Source: Gammaproteobacteria bacterium
GTDB lineage: Bacteria > Pseudomonadota > Gammaproteobacteria > Natronospirales > REEB76
Assembly: GCA_027315405.1 (NCBI GenBank)
Contig: DAHUYB010000097.1
Span: forward strand, 29,340 to 93,339
DNA length: 64,000 bases
Direction of reading: 5' to 3'
A model generated the notes under the pieces. It did not search any database and was not told the origin of the DNA. It saw only the letters and a list, made by a program, of their open reading frames with translations. The translations under genes and the position numbers were made by a program. This document shows positions 17,694-26,659 of this stretch, piece after piece (the first letter of the stretch is position 1; each line of letters begins with the position of its first letter).

Positions 17694-18365
17694 ATGGCAC
17701 TCAGTAGCCGGGCTATGACAGCCGACCAAAAGCAGTTGCGTCGGGCTTCTATACTGACGGTGGCGCTGGCGCGTTTCGCCGATACCCCCTACAACGAGCT
17801 CACCATGGACCGTATCGCTGCCGATGCGGCCGTGGCCAAGGGCACCCTGTATCTGTACTTTCGCAGCAAGGAAGAACTGTTCCTGGCGCTTTACGCAGAC
17901 GAGCTCGCTCGCTGGTTCGATGAATTGGACGCCTCTCTGGAAAAAAATCGCCGCGCTACCAGCTTCGACAATGTCGTGCAGCTGCTGTGCGATTCGCTCA
18001 AGAATCGTCCCATGTTTCTGCGGCTCATCGCCATAGTGCACACGGTGCTTGAACGCAACGTAGACTTGACCACAGTGCGCCGTTTCAAAACACGCATGAA
18101 GGAACGCGTGTTGAATACTGGGGCGCTGCTGGAAGCCTCGCTGCCCTTTCTCAAGCCGGCCCAGGGCGCCGACTTATTGCTTAAAATCAACGCACTGGTG
18201 ATCGGTTTCCAGCACCTGGCTGAGCCTTCCGGTGTGGCTGCGGAAATTCTTAAAGAACCTGAGCTGGCGTTGTTCCGCGTAAATCTCACCGAACAACTGC
18301 TGAGTACCTTGCGGACATTGCTCATGGGGCTGGCTTACCAGGCCAAGTACGGCAGTGAAAAATAG
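17694..18365 (+). CDS. TetR-family regulator
   Basis: A 223-residue repressor with an N-terminal TetR HTH (ILTVALARFADTPYNELTMDRIAADAAVAKGTLYLYFRSKEELF) and a variable helical ligand domain. AGGGGAT precedes the ATG. Its last codons overlap the GTG start of a truncated SDR gene, which is followed at once by a HutD-like gene, so the three read as one transcript. Operator and ligand are unknown. Confidence 0.9.
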   Translation: MALSSRAMTADQKQLRRASILTVALARFADTPYNELTMDRIAADAAVAKGTLYLYFRSKEELFLALYADELARWFDELDASLEKNRRATSFDNVVQLLCDSLKNRPMFLRLIAIVHTVLERNVDLTTVRRFKTRMKERVLNTGALLEASLPFLKPAQGADLLLKINALVIGFQHLAEPSGVAAEILKEPELALFRVNLTEQLLSTLRTLLMGLAYQAKYGSEK

Positions 18366-18678
18366 GGCTTCCCTGGACGGAAAAACCGCGCTGATTACCG
18401 CTGTGTCCAACGGCTTGGGAGCCGAATGCGCACGCCAGCTCGCCGCCATGGGCTGTCACCTGATTCTGGTGGCGCGCCGTGAGCATCGCCTGCAAGCCCC
18501 CCGGCAGGAACTGCTTGCCCGGCACCCGGTCAGTGTGCAGGTGTTACCGGCGGATTTGGCTGAACCCGATTCGCCCCAGACACTCTACGATGACATCAAG
18601 GCCGCGGGTTTATCCGTTGACATACTTGTCAATAACGCCGGTTATGGTATCCATGGTGAGCACGCGGCGCATGCGTGA
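18355..18678 (+). pseudogene. Truncated short-chain dehydrogenase (N-terminal part only)
   Basis: The 107-codon frame starts at a GTG overlapping the TetR stop. It encodes only the Rossmann half of an SDR: the cofactor loop region TALITAVSNGLG, DLAEPDS, and LVNNAGYGIHG. It then ends, where an intact SDR would run to about 260 residues with a YxxxK site. The loop is also degraded (an Ala at the first conserved Gly of TGxxxGxG). The HutD-like gene begins inside its last codons, which suggests a deletion that joined two genes. Confidence 0.7.
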
Positions 18679-19303
18679 ACCGTCGCACGGCATTTGCCTG
18701 TTGCAGCCGCAGGATTACCGGCGCATGCCGTGGAAAAACGGCTTGGGAATGACCACGGAGCTCGCGGTTTCTCCAGTAGGCGCCGGACTCAATGGCAAAC
18801 CCTTTGATTGGCGCGTGAGCCTTGCCGAGATTGAGACTAGCTGCGAGTTCTCGCGGTTTCCGGGTTATGACCGCAGTATTCTGCTGTCTGAAGGCGCCGG
18901 CATGGAATTCAGTTTCGATTCAGCCCCGCTGCAGCGCATCGAACAGCGTTACCAGCCTTTCAATTTCAAGGGTGAATGGCAAACCTATTGCCGCTTGCTG
19001 AATGGGCCAGTGCGTGACTTCAACGTGATAAGCGTGCGTGCCAAATTGAGGCATGCTTGTGAGGTAGTCACGTCCCTCAGCTCGATTAACTGGCAGCCGA
19101 ACTCCGGGGTATTACTGATCCATTGTTTCGCGGGTGGACTCATTCTGGAAGGTGCGAGCGACAGGCAGATCGAATTGGACACACGGCACACTCTGCTGCT
19201 GGAGAAACATGCCGGTAGTCTCAAAAATGCGCTGTTGAAAATCTCTGCCATATCGACGGATATGGTCGCGGTCATTGTAAGGATCAACAATTATAGTTGC
19301 TGA
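18671..19303 (+). CDS. HutD/Ves-family cupin protein
   Basis: A 210-residue protein with the HutD/Ves signature QDYRRMPWKNGLGMTTEL, followed by the beta-strand pattern of a bicupin (DWRVSLAEIETSCEFSRFPGYDRSILLSEGAGMEF). HutD occurs with histidine-utilisation genes in Pseudomonas and its biochemical role is unsettled; no hut genes are present here. The ATG at 18671 is preceded by GGTGAG; ATGs at 18644 and 18653 are possible. It overlaps the truncated SDR by 8 bp. Confidence 0.8.
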   Translation: MREPSHGICLLQPQDYRRMPWKNGLGMTTELAVSPVGAGLNGKPFDWRVSLAEIETSCEFSRFPGYDRSILLSEGAGMEFSFDSAPLQRIEQRYQPFNFKGEWQTYCRLLNGPVRDFNVISVRAKLRHACEVVTSLSSINWQPNSGVLLIHCFAGGLILEGASDRQIELDTRHTLLLEKHAGSLKNALLKISAISTDMVAVIVRINNYSC

Positions 19304-19440
19304 GCCCGCCAAGGTAAGGGCGTCAAAGGTCAAAATACCGGCGATATTTTGCCCCGCCCGAACGCCCGCACAGAACACGCGGGCCGGTAGGCGCAGCAGG
19401 AATGGTTGCTTACAAATGCATTTCGACGGACAGGAAGTGA

Positions 19441-19753
19441 TGGGCCTGCCAGGACTCGAACCTGGGACCAAGGGATTCACATGTTCCCGCCGTTTCCGGC
19501 AGGGGTGGACTATCTCATCACCCGCAGCATTTATTGCTGGTAGGGTGCGGGAAGCTTGAACCTGTTATTAAGGGCACTAAAGCCCTCAGGTAGTCTCTGC
19601 ACCTTCCGGCAGTGTACCGCCGGTTTGGCTCAGGGTTACCAGCGGCAAAGCCGTGGAGGCTTCCCTGAATTCATCCCGTTTGCATCTGCATCTTGCAATG
19701 CAGAGTCACCATTTTGATGAGTCCCCTGCTCTAACCAACTGAGCTACAGGCCC
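19441..19753 (-). tRNA. ileX: tRNA-Ile(CAU) interrupted by a group I intron
   Basis: Two exons of 37 nt each (19717-19753 and 19441-19477) fold into a complete cloverleaf. The acceptor stem is GGGCCTG/CAGGCCC with discriminator A. The D arm is GCTC..GAGC, the anticodon stem GGGGA/TCCCT with loop CT-CAT-AA, and the T arm CCAGG TTCGAGT CCTGG. The exon sequence matches the minor isoleucine tRNA that reads AUA after TilS turns C34 into lysidine, including C4-G69 and C5-G68 pairs, rather than elongator tRNA-Met. The mature 3' CCA is not encoded. A 239-nt intron splits the gene directly after the third anticodon base. Confidence 0.93.
19478..19716 (-). ncRNA. Group I self-splicing intron in the tRNA-Ile anticodon loop
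   Basis: The 239-nt insert has all four conserved group I core elements in order (minus strand): P AATTCAGGGAAGCCT (19657-19671), Q AACCCTGAGCCAA (19625-19637), R GGTGCAGAGACTA (19591-19603) and S GATGAGATAGTCC (about 19506-19518). P4 forms from TCAGGG/CCCTGA and P7 from GACTA/TAGTC. The intron ends in G (position 19478), and the upstream exon ends in U. An internal guide GTGA at the start of the intron can pair with the exon's TCAT, with the usual U-G wobble at the splice site. No homing-endonuclease frame is present. A group I intron in tRNA-Ile(CAU) is known from Azoarcus; this appears to be the same class (IC3-like). Confidence 0.92.
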
Positions 19754-19768
19754 ATTTCTGTCGGGCCG

Positions 19769-19777
19769 ATTATAACA
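19769..19777 (-). promoter_or_regulatory. Extended -10 promoter of the tRNA-Ile gene
   Basis: Minus-strand TGTTATAAT is a perfect extended -10 element ending 15 bases before the tRNA 5' end. It is followed by a GC-rich CGGCCCG discriminator, the hallmark of growth-rate and stringently controlled stable-RNA promoters. No good -35 hexamer is seen, which extended -10 promoters tolerate. Confidence 0.65.
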
Positions 19778-19784
19778 GCTCATT

Positions 19785-19817
19785 TCAAAAACAAAGGCCG
19801 CGCTGGGCGCGGCCTTT
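19785..19817 (-). terminator. Terminator downstream of rpoD
   Basis: A perfect 11-bp stem AAAGGCCGCGC/GCGCGGCCTTT with a 3-nt loop, followed on the minus strand by a T-rich tract (TTTGTTTTTG), lies 20 bp past the rpoD stop. It separates rpoD from the tRNA gene. Confidence 0.9.
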
Positions 19818-19837
19818 GATCATTAGCATTACATCTT

Positions 19838-21775
19838 TTAGGACGAAGATTCGTCCAGGAAACTGCGCAGTTGATCGGAGCGCGATGGATGCCGCAGTTT
19901 GCGCAACGCCTTGGCCTCGATCTGACGGATACGCTCGCGGGTCACGTCGAATTGCTTGCCGACCTCTTCCAGGGTGTGATCGGTATTCATGTCGATGCCG
20001 AAACGCATGCGCAGCACCTTGGCTTCCCGCGGCGTGAGGCTTGCCAGCACCGCGTGCGTCTGCTCACGCAGACCTTCCGAGGTGGCGGCATCCACCGGTG
20101 AAGTAACCGACACATCTTCGATGAAATCGCCGAGATGCGAGTCCTCGTCGTCGCCGATAGGGGTCTCCATGGAAATCGGTTCTTTGGCGATTTTCAGAAC
20201 CTTGCGTACCTTATCCTCGGGCATTTCCATCTTCACCGCCAGTTCCTCGGGCGTCGGTTCGCGGCCCATCTGCTGCAGCATCTGGCGGCTGATGCGATTC
20301 AATTTATTGATGGTCTCGATCATATGCACCGGGATGCGGATGGTGCGCGCCTGGTCGGCGATCGAACGGGTAATGGCTTGGCGAATCCACCAGGTCGCAT
20401 AGGTCGAGAACTTGTAGCCGCGGCGGTATTCGAATTTGTCCACCGCTTTCATCAGACCGATATTGCCCTCCTGGATCAGATCCAGGAACTGCAGGCCGCG
20501 GTTGGTGTACTTCTTGGCGATGGAAATCACCAGGCGCAGGTTGGCTTCCACCATTTCCTTCTTGGCGCGGCGCGCCTTGGCCTCGCCGATGGACATCTGG
20601 CGATTGATCTCCTTGAGTTCCTGTATTGAAAGGTGCGCCTCATGCTCAATGGCCATGAGCCGGTGCTGCAATCGCACCACTTCTTCTTTCTGCCGGCCCA
20701 ACGCCGAGGACCACTTGCGTTTGGATTTGATCTGGCGATCTATCCAACGCACGTTGGTCTCGTTCTCAGGGAAACTCTTGATGAAATCCTTGCGTGGCAT
20801 GCCGGCTTTGCCCACGCACAGGCCCATGATCTGGCGTTCGTGAGAGCGGATGGTATCCACCAGGCGGCGTAGTCCGCCGGTAAGCATGTCGGTCATGCGC
20901 GGTGTGAGCTTCAGCAGCATAAGGGTTTCCGCGAGCTGCTTGCGCACACGCATGGTGCTCTTATGGGCGGTGCCGTGCTTGGCGATGGCCTTAACGACTT
21001 TATCGTGCAGCTTTTTCAGCTGCGCGAAACGGCGCGCGGTTTCCTCCGGATCAGGACCGGTGTCCACCGGGCTGGCGTCCGCATCCGCGTCGCTTTCCTC
21101 GTCCTCGTCGTCTCCCGGTTTGCCGGATTTGGCCTTGACCGGCACTTCTATGTCATCACCGGCCTCGGCGTCTTCCTCAGCCGGCGGCAGCTCGCTGACT
21201 ACCGGCGTTTCCACATGCGGGGCCGGTTCCTGCACTGAGTTATCGGCATTCGGATCAATGAACCCCGAAATGATGTCCGTGAGTTTGGTGCGGCCTTCAG
21301 CAATGCCAGCGTATTCGGAGAGCAGCAGCGCCGAGGATGCGGGATAGGTGGCTACCGACGCGAGTACCTGGGTCAGGCCTTCTTCGATGCGTTTGGCGAT
21401 CTTGATTTCGCCTTCACGGGTGAGCAATTCCACCGTCCCCATTTCGCGCATGTACATGCGCACCGGGTCGGTGGTACGGCCGAATTCCGCATCCAGTGCG
21501 GCGAGCGCCGCCGCCGCTTCTTCCGCGGCTTCATCGTCATCCGCAGAGGACGCTGGCGCTTCGGTCAGCAACAGTTGGTCGGCATCCGGCGCCTCTTCGT
21601 GCACCGGGATGCCCATGTCGTTGATCATCGCCACGATCTCTTCGATCTGCTCCGGATCAACGATCTCGTTGGGTAGATGGTCGTTAACCTCCGCGTAGGT
21701 GAGGTAGCCCTGCTCCTTGCCCTTGGCGATCAGGAGTTTGAGCTTCGACTGCTTGTCTTCGTTCATGTCGGCCAT
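19838..21775 (-). CDS. rpoD: RNA polymerase sigma-70 factor RpoD
   Basis: The primary sigma factor, 645 residues. Region 1.1 is at the N-terminus ([36 protein letters not shown]). A long acidic non-conserved region (about 180-250, rich in Asp, Glu and Pro) and then the 2.x core follow ([63 protein letters not shown]). Region 4.2 is at the end ([30 protein letters not shown]). It is the last gene of the rpsU-yqeY-dnaG-rpoD macromolecular-synthesis operon, 94 bp after dnaG. Confidence 0.99.
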   Translation of the reverse strand: MADMNEDKQSKLKLLIAKGKEQGYLTYAEVNDHLPNEIVDPEQIEEIVAMINDMGIPVHEEAPDADQLLLTEAPASSADDDEAAEEAAAALAALDAEFGRTTDPVRMYMREMGTVELLTREGEIKIAKRIEEGLTQVLASVATYPASSALLLSEYAGIAEGRTKLTDIISGFIDPNADNSVQEPAPHVETPVVSELPPAEEDAEAGDDIEVPVKAKSGKPGDDEDEESDADADASPVDTGPDPEETARRFAQLKKLHDKVVKAIAKHGTAHKSTMRVRKQLAETLMLLKLTPRMTDMLTGGLRRLVDTIRSHERQIMGLCVGKAGMPRKDFIKSFPENETNVRWIDRQIKSKRKWSSALGRQKEEVVRLQHRLMAIEHEAHLSIQELKEINRQMSIGEAKARRAKKEMVEANLRLVISIAKKYTNRGLQFLDLIQEGNIGLMKAVDKFEYRRGYKFSTYATWWIRQAITRSIADQARTIRIPVHMIETINKLNRISRQMLQQMGREPTPEELAVKMEMPEDKVRKVLKIAKEPISMETPIGDDEDSHLGDFIEDVSVTSPVDAATSEGLREQTHAVLASLTPREAKVLRMRFGIDMNTDHTLEEVGKQFDVTRERIRQIEAKALRKLRHPSRSDQLRSFLDESSS

Positions 21776-21869
21776 GGTGTCTCGGGTGAAAAACGGCGCC
21801 TGTGCGGCGCCGGAGGGGAACCGTTAATTTTATCAGAAAATCTGAGTTTTTCCAGGTAAATCAAGTGCT

Positions 21870-23621
21870 TCATGGCTTGAAGCCGCCCCGATCGCCAGGC
21901 CGCGCCTTCAGCAGATGGGATAACTCAGTCTTTTCACTGGCTTCCAGGGGGCGCTGCCGGGAAGCCTCCAAAAGGTCCGCGAGCCGCTGTTCCGCGGGAC
22001 GCCGGCCTTCCAGATCGGTCATCACGGCCTGAAACTCGCTTTCCATGGCCTCCGCAGGAATGACCAGCTCCACTTGCGCAAGTTTCATGAGGTGGCTCCC
22101 GGTCTCCGTATCCCGCCAGTGCTCCAGCAGCCCCGCCCCGGAGATATGGGGATGAGCCCGGGCGAATTCCAGCACGGCTTTCAGAACCTCAACGCCCTTG
22201 AGGTTTAAGCCCTCCAGCGCCGCCGGGTCGCCTGCCAAAGCTGCCAACGCCGGCCGGGTTAACAGCAGAGCGATAGCCTTGCGTACTGGGCCGGTCAGGC
22301 TCGGGCGGCCCCCTTGGATGGTCTTGCGGGCGGACTCGCCGTGGTCGGATGCCTGACTAAGCATAGTCAATTTCCCGGAATCTACCTGGGCGCGTCGCGC
22401 CAGCTCCGAGACCAGCATCTCCCGGTAAAGGCCGGCCGGTAAGCGCAGGAGATGGGGCCGGGCCAGCTCCACCAGCCGCGCGCGGCCATCCAGACTGCCC
22501 AGATCCGTCTGGGTGCTGAGTCGGTCCAACAAGAAGCTGGATAAGGGCACTGCTCCTTTGATGCGAGCCTCAAAGGTATCCTTGCCTTCCTTGCGTACCA
22601 GGGTATCCGGGTCCTCGCCTTCGGGTAAAAACAGAAATTTGATCTGCCGGCCTTCACGTGCCTCGGGCAAGGCGTTTTCCAGCGCCCGCCAGGCAGCGGC
22701 ACGGCCGGCCCGGTCGCCATCGAAGCAGAACACCACTTCCGAAGTCACCCGGAACAGGCGCTGCAGATGCTCGCTGGTGGTAGCAGTGCCCAAGGTCGCA
22801 ACGGCGTATCGCAATCCATGCTGATGCAGCGCCACCACGTCCATGTAGCCCTCCACCACCAGCAGCCGCTGGATATCGCGCACTGCCTGCCGGGCTTCAT
22901 ACAAACCGTAGAGTTCCCGACCCTTGTGGAACAGCGGTGTTTCCGGCGAATTCAGATACTTGGGCTGGTCTTTGCCGAGCACACGGCCGCCGAAGGCGAT
23001 GATGCGCCCGCGGCTGTCACGGATCGGAAACATGATGCGTTCGCGAAAGCGGTCATAGTAACGGCCATCGTCACGACGGATGATGAGTCCTGCTGCGCTC
23101 AGACTTTGGCGTCCCGGATCATCGCTAGCGAGGGCTTTTAGCAGGATATCCCAGCCGGCGGGTGCGAAACCGATGCCGAACTCCAAGGCGATTTCGCCGC
23201 TGAGACCGCGACCCTTGAGATAGCCTACAGCCTCGGGCGTATTCCTGAGCGCCTCGCGATAAACGCGCGCCGCCTGGTCCAATACCGCGTACAAGGGGGC
23301 CTGATCCGAGCGGGTTTCACCCGCTTCCTGCGGCACCTCCATCCCTATCATGGAGGCCAGCTGCCCCACGGCCTCCACAAAATCCAGATGTTCGTAATCC
23401 ATGAGGAAACCGAGTGCCGTACCGTGGGCGCCACAGCCGAAACAGTGGAAAAACTGTTTGCTGGGGCTGACGGTGAACGACGGGGTCTTCTCGTTGTGGA
23501 ACGGGCAACAGGCGGTGAATTCCCGGCCGTGTTTCTTGAGCGGCACACGCGCGTCAATCACTTCCACGATATCGACGCGGCTGATGAGTTCGTCAATGAA
23601 GCTCTGCGGAATGCGCGCCAT
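21870..23621 (-). CDS. dnaG: DNA primase DnaG
   Basis: DnaG makes the RNA primers for chromosome replication. The 583-residue product has the CHC2 zinc finger (C39, H42, C60, C63), the RNA-polymerase TOPRIM core with EGYMDVVALHQHG and FCFDGDRAGRAA (metal-binding acidic residues), and a C-terminal helicase-binding region with HWRDTETGSHLMKLAQVEL. Its place between rpsU/yqeY and rpoD is the classic gammaproteobacterial order. Confidence 0.98.
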   Translation of the reverse strand: MARIPQSFIDELISRVDIVEVIDARVPLKKHGREFTACCPFHNEKTPSFTVSPSKQFFHCFGCGAHGTALGFLMDYEHLDFVEAVGQLASMIGMEVPQEAGETRSDQAPLYAVLDQAARVYREALRNTPEAVGYLKGRGLSGEIALEFGIGFAPAGWDILLKALASDDPGRQSLSAAGLIIRRDDGRYYDRFRERIMFPIRDSRGRIIAFGGRVLGKDQPKYLNSPETPLFHKGRELYGLYEARQAVRDIQRLLVVEGYMDVVALHQHGLRYAVATLGTATTSEHLQRLFRVTSEVVFCFDGDRAGRAAAWRALENALPEAREGRQIKFLFLPEGEDPDTLVRKEGKDTFEARIKGAVPLSSFLLDRLSTQTDLGSLDGRARLVELARPHLLRLPAGLYREMLVSELARRAQVDSGKLTMLSQASDHGESARKTIQGGRPSLTGPVRKAIALLLTRPALAALAGDPAALEGLNLKGVEVLKAVLEFARAHPHISGAGLLEHWRDTETGSHLMKLAQVELVIPAEAMESEFQAVMTDLEGRRPAEQRLADLLEASRQRPLEASEKTELSHLLKARPGDRGGFKP

Positions 23622-23762
23622 TTTAGTGCTGAGGGGTAAGGCATAAAGGGCGAGGAGTATGGTTAAAGCGAAGCCTGCGGGGCTTCACCCCTCACCCCTC
23701 ACTCCTTACCTTGGTTGGCTTTATAGAGCATGCCAACAGCCCCGGCAGTCAGCCGGGAAACA

Positions 23763-24209
23763 TCAGCCGCCCAGCTTTGCCTTGATGCGTGCGCTGACCG
23801 CACCCATGTCGGCACGGCCCTGCACCTGGGATTTGACCAGGCCCATGACCTTGCCCATGTCCTTGAGGGAGGTGGCGCTGCTACCCCGGATGGCCTCGGC
23901 GACGAGTTGATCCAACTCGGTTTCCGAAAGCTGCGCAGGCAGGTAGGACTGGATTAGCGTTATCTCGGTGCGTTCCTGATCCGCCAGATCCTGGCGGTTG
24001 CCTTTCTCAAACTGAGTCACCGAATCGCGGCGCTGTTTCAGCATCTTGTCCAGCACCACCAACACCTGGCTATCGTCCAGAGTGATACGCTCGTCCACTT
24101 CGCGCTGTTTGATGGCGGCCATCATCAGACGGATCACCGACAACCGCGGCTTGTCGCCGGCGCGCAGGGCGTCTTTCATATCGTCGGTGATTTTCTCTCT
24201 CAGTGACAT
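23763..24209 (-). CDS. yqeY: YqeY / GatB-tail domain protein
   Basis: A 148-residue helical protein of the YqeY family, related to the C-terminal tRNA-binding domain of GatB. It has the family start MSLREKITDDMKDALRAGDKPRLSVIRLMMAAIKQREVDER and the end MGKVMGLVKSQVQGRADMGAVSARIKAKL. It probably binds tRNA and may help tRNA-dependent amidation; the exact role is not known. It is inserted between rpsU and dnaG, as in many proteobacteria other than E. coli. A 141-bp gap without a clear terminator precedes dnaG. Confidence 0.93.
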   Translation of the reverse strand: MSLREKITDDMKDALRAGDKPRLSVIRLMMAAIKQREVDERITLDDSQVLVVLDKMLKQRRDSVTQFEKGNRQDLADQERTEITLIQSYLPAQLSETELDQLVAEAIRGSSATSLKDMGKVMGLVKSQVQGRADMGAVSARIKAKLGG

Positions 24210-24225
24210 GAATTTTCACCACCCT

Positions 24226-24262
24226 GAAAAACACTACGGCGCTTTCCTGTGGAGAAGCGCCG
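24226..24262 (-). terminator. Attenuator hairpin between rpsU and yqeY
   Basis: On the minus strand CGGCGCTT/AAGCGCCG forms a stem with a 10-nt loop, followed a few bases on by GTGTTTTTC. It sits where the E. coli operon has its T1 attenuator between rpsU and dnaG, and would give more rpsU than dnaG/rpoD message. Confidence 0.7.
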
Positions 24263-24298
24263 CATTCGGTATCTCGAAAACCTGGCTGTGAGACCGGA

Positions 24299-24514
24299 TC
24301 AATACATGCGTATGTGGCGCGACTGTTCGCGGGAAAGCTTCTTCAAATGACGTTTGACAGCCGCGGCCTGCTTGCGCTTGCGCTCCTGCGTGGGTTTCTC
24401 ATAAAACTCGCGGCGGCGCAATTCAGTCATCACCCCGGCCTTCTCACAGGAACGTTTGAAACGACGCAAAGCGGCGTCGAAATGCTCGTTATCCTTCACG
24501 CGTACGCTGGGCAT
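24299..24514 (-). CDS. rpsU: 30S ribosomal protein S21
   Basis: The 71-residue basic protein [27 protein letters not shown]...[13 protein letters not shown] sequence is S21, which helps initiator engagement of the 30S subunit. AAGGTGAGG lies just before the ATG. It is the first gene of the macromolecular-synthesis operon, followed by an attenuator-like hairpin. Confidence 0.98.
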   Translation of the reverse strand: MPSVRVKDNEHFDAALRRFKRSCEKAGVMTELRRREFYEKPTQERKRKQAAAVKRHLKKLSREQSRHIRMY

Positions 24515-24572
24515 TCAGTCCTCACCTTAAATTAACACCGAAGCGGCACGGGCGGCCTCGGAAGGGGCGGGA

Positions 24573-24601
24573 ATTCTACCGAGCGGCGTGTAGAATTGCA
24601 A
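24573..24601 (-). promoter_or_regulatory. Sigma-70 promoter of the rpsU operon
   Basis: On the minus strand TTGCAA (24596-24601) and TAGAAT (24573-24578) are 17 bp apart and lie about 60 bp before rpsU. The -10 is part of an inverted repeat (AATTCTAC/GTAGAATT), so a second TAGAAT faces tsaD on the plus strand and the gap may hold a divergent promoter pair. Confidence 0.65.
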
Positions 24602-24614
24602 AAATGAGGGTGCC

Positions 24615-25625
24615 ATGAGAATCCTGGGAATCGAGACTTCCTGTGATGAGACCGGGGTAGCTGTCTACGATGGTGAACAGGGTCTCTTGGCCCATGCCTT
24701 GTACAGTCAGGTCGCATTGCACGCCGAATACGGTGGGGTAGTGCCGGAACTGGCATCCCGTGACCATATCCGCAAGCTGCTGCCCATGATCCAGGCGGCC
24801 CTAGCCCAGGCGCATACGCATCCCGGTCAGATCGACGGCGTTGCTTACACCGCCGGCCCGGGCCTGATGGGCGCGTTGCTGGTGGGCGCCTGCCTGGGGA
24901 GGGCCCTGGCGTTCGCCTGGAAAGTACCGGCCATCGGCGTCCACCATATGGAGGGCCACCTGTTGGCCCCCCTGCTGGAAACACCGGCCCCGGTTTTCCC
25001 CTTCGTGGCGCTGCTGGTGTCAGGTGGACACACCCTGCTGGTGGACGTCCGGGAGGTGGGGCATTACCGGACACTCGGTGAATCCGTGGATGACGCTGCC
25101 GGCGAGGCCTTCGACAAGGTCGCCAAACTATTGGGGCTGCCCTACCCTGGCGGTCCGGCGCTGGCGAAACTGGCCGAACGCGGCGTGCCGGGAAGATTTC
25201 GTTTCCCGCGCCCCATGACCGAACACCCGGGGCTGGATTTCAGTTTCAGCGGCCTCAAGACGGCGGTACTCACCACACTGAAGCGTGCCCCGGAAAATCC
25301 ACAGACCAAAGCGGATATCGCCTGCGCTTTTGAAGAGGCGGTGGTGGACACGCTGACCATCAAATGCGAACGTGCGCTTCAGAAAACCGGACATCAACGG
25401 CTGGTGGTGGCGGGCGGCGTGGGGGCAAACCGCAGACTGCGCGCGCAGCTGCAACAAAGAGTGGCGCAACTCGGCGGCCAGGTTTTCTATCCACGTCTGG
25501 AGTTCTGCACTGATAACGGCGCCATGATCGCATTCGCCGGTTATGTGCGTCTGCGCGCGGGCCGCAGAACGACGCCCCCGGCGGTGAGCGCGCGCTGGCC
25601 GCTGGACAGCTTAACCGTACCCTGA
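24615..25625 (+). CDS. tsaD: tRNA threonylcarbamoyladenosine synthase subunit TsaD
   Basis: TsaD transfers the threonylcarbamoyl group to A37 of ANN-decoding tRNAs, with TsaB, TsaC and TsaE. The 336-residue product has the start [19 protein letters not shown], the metal-binding GVHHMEGHL histidines (about 111 and 115) and [13 protein letters not shown] near the C-terminus, all as in the ASKHA-fold family. It is divergent from rpsU, the usual arrangement. folB follows 15 bp later on the same strand. Isoleucine tRNAs are among its substrates. Confidence 0.98.
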   Translation: MRILGIETSCDETGVAVYDGEQGLLAHALYSQVALHAEYGGVVPELASRDHIRKLLPMIQAALAQAHTHPGQIDGVAYTAGPGLMGALLVGACLGRALAFAWKVPAIGVHHMEGHLLAPLLETPAPVFPFVALLVSGGHTLLVDVREVGHYRTLGESVDDAAGEAFDKVAKLLGLPYPGGPALAKLAERGVPGRFRFPRPMTEHPGLDFSFSGLKTAVLTTLKRAPENPQTKADIACAFEEAVVDTLTIKCERALQKTGHQRLVVAGGVGANRRLRAQLQQRVAQLGGQVFYPRLEFCTDNGAMIAFAGYVRLRAGRRTTPPAVSARWPLDSLTVP

Positions 25626-25640
25626 ACATCGGGAATCAAT

Positions 25641-25997
25641 ATGGATAGCGTTTTCATCCATGACCTGCGTGTTGAAACCGTGGTCGGAATTTACGATTGG
25701 GAACGCCGCATCCGGCAGACCGTAAGCCTGGATCTCGACATGCGCACCGACATCCATGCCGCCGCCGACAGTGACCGCATTGAAGACACACTGGATTACA
25801 AAGCGGTCGCCAAACGTGTCGTACAGTTCGTCAGCGAACAGCAATTCCAACTGGTGGAAACCCTGGCGGAAAAGGTCGCCGGCCTGATCCTGGATGAATT
25901 CAAGATCAAAGAACTCAAGGTAACTGTGCACAAGCCCGGTGCCGTGAGCGGCAGCAAAAGCGTCGGCGTCAGCATAGAACGCTCGCGCCATGCCTGA
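25641..25997 (+). CDS. folB: Dihydroneopterin aldolase FolB
   Basis: FolB cleaves dihydroneopterin to 6-hydroxymethyl-dihydropterin in folate synthesis. The 118-residue product begins MDSVFIHDLRVETVVGIYDWERRIRQTVSLDLDMRTD, the family signature, and has the ETLAEKVAGLIL Glu motif and a VTVHKPGAV end. It overlaps folK by 8 bp and lies directly downstream of tsaD. Confidence 0.97.
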   Translation: MDSVFIHDLRVETVVGIYDWERRIRQTVSLDLDMRTDIHAAADSDRIEDTLDYKAVAKRVVQFVSEQQFQLVETLAEKVAGLILDEFKIKELKVTVHKPGAVSGSKSVGVSIERSRHA

Positions 25998-26478
25998 GAT
26001 TTTTATCGGCATCGGCAGCAATATCGAACCGGAGTCCCATATTCGTGAAGCCGTGCGGCGATTGCGCACATGCTTCGGAGGGCTGCGGCTTTCTCCCGTA
26101 TACCGCAATCCGGCCGTGGGTTTCGTGGGCGAGGATTTTCTGAATCTGGCGGTGGCCTTTGACAGCCGTGAGCCGGTGGCCGGCGTGCGCTCGACATTGG
26201 ATGCCATCGAGGCGGAATGCGGGCGGGTACGCGGCAGCCCGCGGTTTGCTGCGCGCACCCTGGACCTGGATTTGCTCATGTACGGCGAGGTGGTCACGGA
26301 TTTCCCGGTGAGACTGCCGCGCGCGGAAATTCTCAAATACGCCTACGTGCTCAAACCGCTTACGGACCTGGCAGCCAACCGGCGTCATCCGCTGACTGGC
26401 CGAAAATTAGCCGCGCATTGGCGTGAGTTCGACGCCGCCAGCCAGCCACTTATCCCGGTGCAACTGGGAGATTTGTAG
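25990..26478 (+). CDS. folK: HPPK, 6-hydroxymethyl-dihydropterin pyrophosphokinase FolK
   Basis: FolK pyrophosphorylates the FolB product. The 162-residue protein starts PEIFIGIGSNIEPESHIREA, has FLNLAVAFDS, and carries the catalytic signature RTLDLDLLMYGE (paired Asp residues that bind two Mg ions). It is translationally coupled to folB through an 8-bp overlap, so the two steps are made together. Confidence 0.97.
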   Translation: MPEIFIGIGSNIEPESHIREAVRRLRTCFGGLRLSPVYRNPAVGFVGEDFLNLAVAFDSREPVAGVRSTLDAIEAECGRVRGSPRFAARTLDLDLLMYGEVVTDFPVRLPRAEILKYAYVLKPLTDLAANRRHPLTGRKLAAHWREFDAASQPLIPVQLGDL

Positions 26479-26659
26479 ATGCTTGGCAAAACCGCGGGCG
26501 TATACGCCTTCATAAACTATAGTGTCCGGCGCAACTTCATTCTGTGCCTGCAACATCCCGCTCGCAATACAGGCTACGCAAAATTCAAACAAGCGGATTA
26601 GGGTTCTCGCAGTCGCAATACCGGCGCGCCTCGGCTCTATCCCCTGCTAAGATGACCCC

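Noticed and set aside
19441..19753. Elongator tRNA-Met
   Set aside because: The CAU anticodon fits Met, but the acceptor and anticodon stems match the lysidine-modified tRNA-Ile(CAU) group, and the intron position is that of the known tRNA-Ile intron.
23622..23762. Regulatory element in the dnaG-yqeY gap
   Set aside because: Only repeated CCCCTCAC-like words are visible; no hairpin with T-tract and no promoter of note.
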